7,147 nt of DNA from Dehalococcoidia bacterium (lineage in GTDB: Bacteria; Chloroflexota; Dehalococcoidia; Dehalococcoidales; UBA5760), in contig DUEB01000048.1 in NCBI GenBank assembly GCA_011176655.1, positions 1-7,147 of the forward strand, given 5' to 3'. A program made the position numbers and the translations under genes. The first letter of the stretch is position 1, and every line of letters begins with the position of its first letter. The notes beneath the pieces were generated by a model that was given only the letters and a program-made list of their open reading frames with translations, had not been told where the DNA came from and made no database searches. This document shows positions 1 through 5,411 of the stretch, in pieces.

Positions 1-282
1 CTCCGCGGTGAGCCCTTCGATAAGTACTGGGCAGAAGTGGAGAGGCGTCCCTTCGAGGAGATTAAGAAGGAGGGTGAAGGTAACCCCCTGTTTAAGCTGA
101 TTCGCCAGCATGAACTGGCCAGGGAATTCCCGCTAATCATAGCTACCCTCAGGGCATTCAGCCGGGGGGAGGTCAGCATAACCCCGGATAAGAGGGTGGT
201 TGACTTTGAGGGGAGACCGGTTAACGGGTATAATTTGACCGATAAGATAGACAGGGTGGTAAATTTAGCAGGACAAGGCTAG
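1..282 (+). CDS. Formyltransferase-family protein (PurN-like), C-terminal fragment
   Basis: This is the 3' end of a gene entering from the left edge. The reading frame is open from base 1 to a TAG stop at 280-282, giving 93 residues. The GTG at 37 is an internal codon and not a start. The best clue is the stretch HELAREFPLIIATLRAFSRG (about residues 50-69) followed by EVSI. It aligns by eye with the C-terminal helix and strand of phosphoribosylglycinamide formyltransferase (E. coli PurN has EHAIYPLVISWFADGRLKM at the same place). The catalytic Asn-His-Asp region of such enzymes would lie upstream of the window, so activity cannot be judged. If correct, the protein would transfer a formyl group from 10-formyl-tetrahydrofolate, either to GAR in purine synthesis or to another amine. 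The ending GYNLTDKID is not part of classical PurN, so a PurN paralogue is as likely as PurN itself. The next gene starts six bases after the stop. The family call is an inference from one short motif. Confidence 0.5.
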   Translation, partial: LRGEPFDKYWAEVERRPFEEIKKEGEGNPLFKLIRQHELAREFPLIIATLRAFSRGEVSITPDKRVVDFEGRPVNGYNLTDKIDRVVNLAGQG

Positions 283-283
283 C

Positions 284-292
284 AGGAGGTGA
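284..292 (+). promoter_or_regulatory. Perfect nine-base Shine-Dalgarno sequence in front of the HAD gene
   Basis: AGGAGGTGA is fully complementary to the 3' end of bacterial 16S rRNA. It lies just after the stop of the previous gene. It overlaps the only conventional in-frame start, GTG at 289-291, so it cannot serve that codon with normal spacing. Eight bases separate its AGGAGG core from the in-frame ATA at 298-300. The site therefore decides, or at least questions, the start of the HAD gene. Confidence 0.6.
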
Positions 293-1290
293 GGGAGATA
301 AATAACTTTATCTGTTTTGACCTGGAGGGACCGCTGTCACCTCAGGATAACGCCTATGAGCTTATGAAGCTCTTCCCCGACGGAGACCGGATTTTTGAGG
401 TGATAAGCCGCTATGACGACCTGGTGACGCTCGAAGGGAGGCAGGACTACGAACCGGGAGATACCCTGGCCCTGATACTACCCTTCCTCGTGCTCCACAA
501 CATCTCGGATAAGGACATCGCTGGCCTGGCCGGTAGTGCCAGCTTCACCGGTGGTGCGGAAAAGCTGGCCTCCTGGCTCCAGTCCAAGGGCTGGAAGGTA
601 TTCTGCATTACCACTACCTATGAGCCATACGCCATACACCTCACCCAGAAGCTGGGTATCTATAGTCACCACGTAGCCTGTACCTCGGTGCCCTGGGACA
701 AGCTGCTCCTGGCGCCGGACAGGGAAGAGCTGAATCTAATTAAGCAGGCTGAGGCAGATATCCTGACCATGAAGCCCGCAACCGACGATGACAGAATCAA
801 GCAGAGCCTGGACCGGTTCTTCCGGGAGAAGCTGGCGGCTACCGGTCTGGGTGAAATCATAAAGGAGGTAAAGCCCATGGGCGGGCGGCGCAAGCTGGCC
901 GCCCTGAACCGCTTTGCCGATAAATACGAGCTGCCGCTGGCCGGCTGGGTGGTGGTGGGTGACAGCATTACCGATTTCCGCATGCTGGAGGCGGTGGACG
1001 GCGCCGGCGGCCTGGCTATTGCCTTTAACGCCAATGAGTATGCCCTGCCCTATGCCACCATGAGCCTGGCCTCTACCTCCCTGGGCAACCTGACTGAGGT
1101 GCTCGAAGCCTGGCGCAAGCGCCAGCGCAAGGGCACCGAGAAGGTGGTCAGGGGGAAAGAGCGGGGCGGCGGCTCCGAGGGTCGCGGCTACTTTCACTGG
1201 CTCTCCGGTAGAGAAGGCCTTGACGAGATTGTCAGCCTTCATAAGGGAATAAGGCGCCTGGTCAGGGAAGAGGCCGGCAAGCTGGGCTAA
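289..1290 (+). CDS. HAD-superfamily hydrolase, EhaR-like
   Basis: This is a cytosolic HAD-fold phosphatase or hydrolase of 333 residues, read from the GTG at 289. Motif I is FDLEGPL, with nucleophile Asp11 and Glu13 in place of the usual second Asp. Motif II ends at Thr108 in VFCITTT. The motif III Lys is probably Lys202 in GGRRKLAAL. Motif IV is VVVGDSITDFRML, with Asp225 and Asp229. The opening pattern DLEGPLSPQDNAYEL closely resembles that of EhaR, a HAD protein first named in the energy-converting hydrogenase A clusters of methanogens. I see no hydrogenase gene here, so the name EhaR should not be carried over as a function. Residues 282-300 are a charged, Gly-rich linker, and 301-333 form a predicted helical tail outside the core. 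No signal peptide or membrane segment is visible. The substrate is unknown. The preceding stop codon is in the same frame, so the gene cannot start further upstream; ATA at 298 is an alternative start. Family call strong, function open. Confidence 0.85.
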   Translation: MREINNFICFDLEGPLSPQDNAYELMKLFPDGDRIFEVISRYDDLVTLEGRQDYEPGDTLALILPFLVLHNISDKDIAGLAGSASFTGGAEKLASWLQSKGWKVFCITTTYEPYAIHLTQKLGIYSHHVACTSVPWDKLLLAPDREELNLIKQAEADILTMKPATDDDRIKQSLDRFFREKLAATGLGEIIKEVKPMGGRRKLAALNRFADKYELPLAGWVVVGDSITDFRMLEAVDGAGGLAIAFNANEYALPYATMSLASTSLGNLTEVLEAWRKRQRKGTEKVVRGKERGGGSEGRGYFHWLSGREGLDEIVSLHKGIRRLVREEAGKLG

Positions 1291-1296
1291 GCCGGC
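1273..1296 (+). other. GC-rich hairpin spanning the HAD gene stop codon
   Basis: GCCGGC at 1273-1278 pairs fully with GCCGGC at 1291-1296. Inside it, AGC (1280-1282) pairs with GCT (1286-1288) around a TGG loop, with a 1-by-2 internal loop between the two stems. The TAA stop (1288-1290) is inside the hairpin. The sequence that follows (AATAAGCACA) has no T-run, so this is not a standard intrinsic terminator. It may protect the 3' end of the message or be incidental in GC-rich DNA. Confidence 0.35.
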
Positions 1297-1339
1297 AATA
1301 AGCACATTAGACCAGGGCGGGATGAGCCAGATTTACGGT

Positions 1340-1371
1340 CAGGAACCTACGGCTCCGGTTTCCCTGTCTTT
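1340..1371 (+). terminator. Possible intrinsic terminator between HAD and dehydrogenase genes
   Basis: CAGGAACC (1340-1347) can pair with GGTTTCCCTG (1357-1366), giving eight base pairs with single-base bulges at T1361 and C1364 and a nine-base loop. TCTTT follows at 1367-1371. The stem is imperfect and the T-run short, so this is a weak candidate. Its support is position: it lies in the largest gap between plus-strand genes, downstream of a second hairpin. I could not find a convincing promoter between here and the next gene. Confidence 0.28.
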
Positions 1372-1415
1372 AGCCCGCTCCGAGGATGAGAAGGGTTGAA
1401 ACTAAAAGAATTCCA

Positions 1416-1421
1416 GGGAGG
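1416..1421 (+). promoter_or_regulatory. Shine-Dalgarno site fixing the dehydrogenase start
   Basis: GGGAGG lies 4 bases before ATG 1426 and 7 bases before ATG 1429. It lies downstream of the in-frame TTG at 1396, which would add about ten residues unlike this family. The site therefore supports the tandem ATGs, and the second has the better spacing. Confidence 0.7.
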
Positions 1422-1428
1422 TGTCATG

Positions 1429-2445
1429 ATGACCTTTAAAATAGTGATGCCGCTAAACCACGCCGCCGGGGATGAGGCGGAATGCCGTAAGATAGGGGGC
1501 AAGCTCCATACCATTATCTGCAACACCGAGGAGGAGCTTATCACGGCTACCAGAGATGCTGACGCCATAATGACCAGCACGGAGTGTCCACCGCCCTTTA
1601 CCAGAAGGGTAATCAGCGAGCTCAGCCGGTGTAAGGTAATTCACAATATCGGCGCCGGCTATGAGAAGCTGGACGTTCCGGCCGCCACCGACTACGGCAT
1701 CTGCGTCTCCTTTGCCGGAGACTACTGCGCCGAGGAAGTCGCGGAGCACACCTTAGCGCTCCTTCTTGCCTGCGCCAGAAGGGTCGTCCGCCTCGACAGG
1801 GCCGTAAGGAAGGGCCACTGGGGCATGTCGGCCAAGCGGGAAATGCCGGAGATATGGTCGCCCATGTTCCGCATAAAGGGACAGACCCTGGGCATAATCG
1901 GCTTCGGCAGGGTGGGACGCCTGGTTGCGTCCAAAGCCGGGGGCTTCGGCTTGAGGATTATCGCCTTCGACCCTTATGTACCCCCGGAGACGTTCTGGGA
2001 GCTGGGTGTGGAACCGGTAACGCTTGACGACCTGCTCAGCGAGTCCGATTTCGTCTCGGTTAATGCTGCCCTGAGCGAGGAGAACCGGCACCTGCTGGGT
2101 ATGGCACAGTTCCAAAAGATGAAGCCGAGCGCCTATTTCATCAATTGCGCCCGCGCTGAGTTTGCCGACGAGCAGGCTCTATGTACTGCTCTGGCTAACG
2201 GCGACATCGCCGGTGCCGGGCTGGATCTGGTAGCCGGGGAAGCAGTCACGCTAGACCACCCACTACTCAAACTGGAAAACGTGGTTCTGACCGCCCACTC
2301 CGCCTGGTATTCGGAAACAGCTATCGCCGAGATGAAGCGCAGGGTCTACGAAAACATCGGGCGGGTCTTTCGGGGAGAATGGCCCACGCTGTTTATCAAC
2401 CCTGAGGTCAAGGAGAAATTCCTGGCGAGGTGGGGGAAGTCATAG
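1429..2445 (+). CDS. D-2-hydroxyacid dehydrogenase, CtBP-like
   Basis: This is a cytosolic NAD-dependent D-isomer-specific 2-hydroxyacid dehydrogenase of 338 residues, a normal family length. It should reversibly reduce a 2-keto acid to a D-2-hydroxy acid. The substrate-binding domain is split (about 1-105 and 295-338) around a Rossmann domain. The dinucleotide motif is GFGRVG at 158-163, with Asp181 ending the second strand, which favours NAD over NADP. The likely catalytic triad is Arg242 (NCARAEF), Glu271 (LVAGEAV) and His290 (TAHSAWYSE). The motif HSAWYSE, with Trp293 three residues after the His, is the hallmark of the CtBP branch, where this Trp contacts the keto acid. The usual NxARG reads NCARA here, so Gly is replaced by Ala. 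ATG 1426 is an equally legal start that adds one Met. The PfkB kinase gene begins 21 bases after the TAG stop, suggesting cotranscription. The true substrate is unknown; serA (phosphoglycerate dehydrogenase) is less likely because of the CtBP motif and the lack of a regulatory domain. Confidence 0.9.
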   Translation: MTFKIVMPLNHAAGDEAECRKIGGKLHTIICNTEEELITATRDADAIMTSTECPPPFTRRVISELSRCKVIHNIGAGYEKLDVPAATDYGICVSFAGDYCAEEVAEHTLALLLACARRVVRLDRAVRKGHWGMSAKREMPEIWSPMFRIKGQTLGIIGFGRVGRLVASKAGGFGLRIIAFDPYVPPETFWELGVEPVTLDDLLSESDFVSVNAALSEENRHLLGMAQFQKMKPSAYFINCARAEFADEQALCTALANGDIAGAGLDLVAGEAVTLDHPLLKLENVVLTAHSAWYSETAIAEMKRRVYENIGRVFRGEWPTLFINPEVKEKFLARWGKS

Positions 2446-2466
2446 TCTCGCCGAGAGGGTAGTCAG

Positions 2467-3456
2467 GTGAGTAATATCGAAGTCGTGGGGCTGGGAGCAC
2501 TCAATATCGACCGTGTCTACCACGTGGAGCGCCTTCTGGCCGACGGTGAGGCGGTCGTAGACGAAGCCGGGTCGTTTCCCGGCGGCTCGGCGGCTAACAC
2601 CATCTACGGCCTGGCCCGGCTGGGCTTAAGTACCGGATTTACGGGCATGGTCGGTGACGATGCCGAAGGCAGGATACTGATTAGTGACTTCGCTAAGGCC
2701 GGCGTCGATACCAGCCGCATCAGGGCTACCTCTCAGGCAAAAACCGGCTCGGTACTATGCCTCAGCGACAGGCGGGGTCGGCGCTCCCTCTATGTCACCC
2801 CCGGCGCCAACAATCTGCTGGCGATGGATGATTTGGACATGGCCTACCTCAACCGGGCGGGGCTGCTCCATCTCTCCTCGTTTGCCGGTGAGGGGCAGCT
2901 CGAGCTAAGCCTGGCGGTGGCGAGCACCCTGGGCCCGTCAACCAGGCTCAGCTTTGCCCCCGGCGCCCTGTACTCCCGAAAGGGGCTCAAGGCCCTCCGC
3001 CCCATCATAGGGCGGACACACGTTCTCTTTACCAACCGGGATGAGATAGACGAGCTTACCGGGGAGGGTGCGGTGGACGGCGCCAGAAGCTGCCTGGAGC
3101 AGGGCTGTAAGGTGGTAGCTGTTACCCTGGGCCAGGGAGCGAGGCTAAAGCTGGGTAACGGTGCCGCTAGTAGAATAGTAACCGCAGTCTGTTATATCAG
3201 GGATGCCGGGAGCGAATATATCATCCCTGCCGGTGAACAAGACCGGGAGTCCGAAGCTGATACCACGGGCGCCGGCGACGGCTTTGCCGCCGGCTTTCTC
3301 TACGGCCTGCTTAGCGGCAAAGGACTTGACGAGTGCGGGCGTCTCGGTAACGCTGTCGCCCGCTGCTCACTCAGCCAGGCCGGGGCAAGGCAGGGACTTC
3401 CCGACCCGAGTCAACTGGCGCAGCGCTATCAGGAGCTATATCCGGGGCCAGGGTAG
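2467..3456 (+). CDS. PfkB/ribokinase-family carbohydrate or nucleoside kinase
   Basis: This is an ATP-dependent kinase of the ribokinase (PfkB) fold, 329 residues, cytosolic. It transfers a phosphate from ATP to a hydroxymethyl group of a sugar or nucleoside. The substrate-side motif is FPGGSAANTIYGLARLG (residues 37-53), where the Gly-Gly pair is the hinge typical of the family. Residues 93-118 (TGSVLCLSDRRGRRSLYVTPGANNLL) form the lid and substrate region. DTTGAGDGFAAGFLYG (265-280) is the C-terminal PfkB signature, with Asp271 as catalytic base and the GAG before it as the anion hole. Between the ATP-site strand (VAVTLGQGA, 217-225) and that signature lies a somewhat long segment, 226-264. 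GTG 2467 is the start: GAGAGGG at 2453-2459 is a fair Shine-Dalgarno sequence with 7-base spacing, and the protein then begins directly with the first beta strand. Ribokinase, adenosine kinase and 2-keto-3-deoxygluconate kinase are all possible. The hydroxyacid dehydrogenase upstream hints at sugar-acid metabolism but does not prove it. Confidence 0.9.
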   Translation: MSNIEVVGLGALNIDRVYHVERLLADGEAVVDEAGSFPGGSAANTIYGLARLGLSTGFTGMVGDDAEGRILISDFAKAGVDTSRIRATSQAKTGSVLCLSDRRGRRSLYVTPGANNLLAMDDLDMAYLNRAGLLHLSSFAGEGQLELSLAVASTLGPSTRLSFAPGALYSRKGLKALRPIIGRTHVLFTNRDEIDELTGEGAVDGARSCLEQGCKVVAVTLGQGARLKLGNGAASRIVTAVCYIRDAGSEYIIPAGEQDRESEADTTGAGDGFAAGFLYGLLSGKGLDECGRLGNAVARCSLSQAGARQGLPDPSQLAQRYQELYPGPG

Positions 3457-4092
3457 CTACTTCTTTCCTTTTTCTTTGTCTTTGTCTTTTTCTTCCGCCG
3501 TCTTACCGATGACCTCATCGACGAGACCATACTCTACTGCCTGCTCCGGGGTAAGGTAGAAGTCGCGGTCGGTGTCGTGGGTTACCTTTTCCTCAGTCTG
3601 CCCGGTATGCTTTATCAGAATATTGCGCAGCAGCGCCTGAAGGCGCATGATTTCACGGGCCGCAATCTCAATATCAGCAGCCTGTCCCTGGGCGCCACCG
3701 ACCGCCTGGTGCAGGTGAATGGTGGCGTTGGGCAGGGCATAGCGCTTACCCTTGGCTCCAGCACAGAGAAGCACCGTGCCCATGCTGGCCGCCATGCCGA
3801 CGCAGATGGTGGATACGTCGGGGCGTATCAGCTGCATGGTATCGTAGATGGCTAAGCCGGCGCTGATAATGCCGCCGGGGCAGTTAATGTAAATGCTTAT
3901 GTCCTTGTCCGGGTCTTCCCGTTCCAGATAGAGAAGCTGAGCAATGACCACGTTAGCCACCTGGTCGTTAATCGGCATTCCCAGCATGATAATACGCTCT
4001 TTCAGCAAGAGCGAATAGATATCAAAGGCGCGTTCTCCTCTCGCCCCGCTCTCAATCACCATAGGAATAACACTGGCTGGTTGGATATTCAT
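3457..4092 (-). CDS. clpP: ATP-dependent Clp protease proteolytic subunit ClpP
   Basis: This serine peptidase forms the double-heptamer chamber that degrades proteins fed to it by ClpX or ClpC/ClpA in the cytosol. At 211 residues it has the usual length. The catalytic triad is complete: Ser103 in GMAASMG, His128 in HLHQ and Asp177 in DTDRDFYL. The N-terminal loop IPMVIE and the [20 protein letters not shown] segment (19-38) are typical. Two conserved spots differ: YINCPGG for the usual NSPGG (Cys71) and HQAVGG for HQPxGG (Ala130). The last twelve residues, [11 protein letters not shown] and its neighbour, are a highly charged tail encoded by a hexamer repeat. Start ATG (4092-4090) overlaps the tig stop as ATGA, and AAGGAGG (4106-4100) lies 7 bases upstream, so the two genes are probably translationally coupled. 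The stop codon abuts that of the convergent kinase gene. No clpX follows clpP here, unlike in many bacteria. Confidence 0.98.
   Translation of the reverse strand: MNIQPASVIPMVIESGARGERAFDIYSLLLKERIIMLGMPINDQVANVVIAQLLYLEREDPDKDISIYINCPGGIISAGLAIYDTMQLIRPDVSTICVGMAASMGTVLLCAGAKGKRYALPNATIHLHQAVGGAQGQAADIEIAAREIMRLQALLRNILIKHTGQTEEKVTHDTDRDFYLTPEQAVEYGLVDEVIGKTAEEKDKDKEKGKK
3469..3492. repeat. Four-unit hexamer tandem repeat coding the ClpP tail
   Basis: On the plus strand the units are TTTTTC, TTTGTC, TTTGTC and TTTTTC, arranged symmetrically. On the minus strand they encode Glu-Lys, Asp-Lys, Asp-Lys, Glu-Lys, residues 201-208 of ClpP. The hexamer length keeps the frame if units are gained or lost. 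The same T-rich tract lies just downstream of the convergent kinase gene. Confidence 0.75.
4089..4092 (-). other. ATGA start/stop overlap of clpP and tig
   Basis: On the minus strand ATGA holds the clpP start (ATG, 4092-4090) and the tig stop (TGA, 4091-4089). With the strong Shine-Dalgarno sequence AAGGAGG at 4106-4100, inside the end of tig, a ribosome finishing tig can reinitiate on clpP. Confidence 0.9.
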
Positions 4093-5411
4093 TTGGCTGC
4101 CTCCTTCTGTGTTGTCTCCGAGTCTGTATCTTGGGTTCTGGCTATCTCGACGAGACGCTGGACGGTCTTCCGCCTGACCAAAAGATGCTCGATTGACTGG
4201 CGCGACTGGGGAGTACTCATTAGCTTTGTGAACTCTTCTCTTCTGTTCTCAGGGACGCCGCCTGCCATGTCCTCAATCTCACCATCTATCTCGGCGTCGC
4301 TGGCCTCAATCTCCTCCTCCTGCGCCACCTTATCCAGCACCAGCGAGCGCATAACCCGCTGCGTGGCCGGAGGGCGTAGCTCTTCTTTTAGCTCCTCCTC
4401 GGTCTTATTGATGCTGGCTAGATACTCCTCCAGGCCCTGACCGCTCTCCCGCCATTGCCTCAGCCGCTGGTCAAGGAGCCGGCTAGTCTCCATATCCACG
4501 AGGAAGGGAGGGAACTCCACCTCCGCCAGGCCGACCACGGCCTCGATAACCTTCTCCTCAAAGTCTAACCTGGCCCTCTCTTCAGCCCTCAGCCTCAGGT
4601 TATCAGCGACCTCTCGGCGCAGGGACGTCATGGTCTCAAACTTGGGGTCGATTCCCCGGGCGAATTCATCATCCAGCTCGGGGAGCCGCTCCTGTTTTAC
4701 CTCGCTGAGTGCTACCTTGAAGTGAGCCTCCTTACCGGCTAGCTCCTTGTCAGGGTAATCCGTTGGAATCTGGAGACTGAATTCCCTGGCGCCATCCCGT
4801 TCCATGCCGACCAGCTGCTCGGCAAAACCGGGTAGCGGGGCGGGGTAATCTTTGAGAACCTGATACTGAACCCCCTTCTGGTTGATGAAGGTCTTTCCCC
4901 TAGCGGTGCTCTCGACATCAAAAACCGCCAGGTCACCGAAGCCGACTTCACGCTCTACCGGCTCCCAGCTAGCCTGCTGGTGACGCAGCCGGTCAATTAC
5001 CGAGTCAACCTCGCCTTCGGTGGAGGCTGCCGGCTGCGGGGTTAATCGCAGGCTAGCGTAGTCACCGGGCTTGACGGTGGGCGGCAGGGGCACGGTGGCT
5101 TTGAATACCAGGGGCTCGGTCTGAGTTATCTCGATATCGGCACGGGCGAAAGCCTCAATCTCCTGCTCCTTTAGGGCATCTTCATAGGCCCGGGGAATCA
5201 GGGTATTCAGGGCGTCTTCGAGGAGGCTTTCCCGGCCGATATGGCGCTCCAGCATAACCCGCGGCGCCTTCCCCTTGCGAAAGCCGGGCACATTTGTCTT
5301 CTTGACCAGGCGCTGGTAAGCCTCTTCCAGAGAGTCTTCTACCTCCGCCGGCTCCATCTCAACGGTGAGAAACGCCTGGCTACCTTCTATCTTATCCTTG
5401 GTTACCTTCAC
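4089..5411 (-). CDS. tig: Trigger factor, ribosome-bound chaperone and prolyl isomerase
   Basis: Trigger factor binds the ribosome at the exit tunnel and shields new chains; its middle domain isomerises peptidyl-prolyl bonds. The protein has 440 residues, normal for the family. The N-terminal ribosome-binding domain (about 1-115) carries the signature GFRKGKAP at 43-50, with Phe44-Arg45-Lys46 as the ribosome-docking residues. The FKBP-like PPIase domain covers about 150-240 ([12 protein letters not shown] to [10 protein letters not shown]). The helical C-terminal chaperone domain (about 245-425) is rich in Glu, Lys and Arg. The start is the GTG at 5411-5409: GGGAGG (5421-5416) lies 4 bases upstream, and the protein then begins [10 protein letters not shown], as trigger factors do. 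The longer reading from GTG 5429 places the Shine-Dalgarno sequence inside the gene and adds MYQGGR, so I reject it. The start overlaps the aspS stop as GTGA and the stop overlaps clpP as ATGA, so the three genes form a coupled operon. Confidence 0.97.
   Translation of the reverse strand: MKVTKDKIEGSQAFLTVEMEPAEVEDSLEEAYQRLVKKTNVPGFRKGKAPRVMLERHIGRESLLEDALNTLIPRAYEDALKEQEIEAFARADIEITQTEPLVFKATVPLPPTVKPGDYASLRLTPQPAASTEGEVDSVIDRLRHQQASWEPVEREVGFGDLAVFDVESTARGKTFINQKGVQYQVLKDYPAPLPGFAEQLVGMERDGAREFSLQIPTDYPDKELAGKEAHFKVALSEVKQERLPELDDEFARGIDPKFETMTSLRREVADNLRLRAEERARLDFEEKVIEAVVGLAEVEFPPFLVDMETSRLLDQRLRQWRESGQGLEEYLASINKTEEELKEELRPPATQRVMRSLVLDKVAQEEEIEASDAEIDGEIEDMAGGVPENRREEFTKLMSTPQSRQSIEHLLVRRKTVQRLVEIARTQDTDSETTQKEAAK
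5408..5411 (-). other. GTGA start/stop overlap of tig and aspS
   Basis: On the minus strand GTGA contains the GTG start of tig (5411-5409) and the TGA stop of aspS (5410-5408). The Shine-Dalgarno sequence GGGAGG (5421-5416) sits in the last codons of aspS. This indicates translational coupling and settles the tig start. Confidence 0.85.

Noticed and set aside
37..282. GTG at 37 as the start of a complete small protein
   Set aside because: The frame is open to base 1 with fitting sequence (LRGEPFDKYWAEVE), and there is no ribosome binding site before 37. It is the tail of a longer gene.
736..1305. 189-codon open frame on the minus strand inside the HAD gene
   Set aside because: It lies opposite a gene with complete HAD motifs, and its translation has no recognisable domain. 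GC-rich genes commonly leave the opposite frame open.
1369..1406. TTTAG...CTAAA inverted repeat as a riboswitch or operator
   Set aside because: Only five bases pair around a long unstructured middle, and no known riboswitch core is visible.
1332..1425. Promoter for the dehydrogenase-kinase pair
   Set aside because: TTTACG and TTGAAA resemble -35 boxes, but no -10 box lies at suitable spacing.
1396..1428. TTG at 1396 as the start of the dehydrogenase
   Set aside because: The Shine-Dalgarno site lies downstream at 1416-1421, and the extra residues KLKEFQGGV simply read through it.
3577..3855. 92-codon open frame on the plus strand within clpP
   Set aside because: It is antisense to a ClpP gene with an intact triad and has no domain or ribosome binding site of its own.
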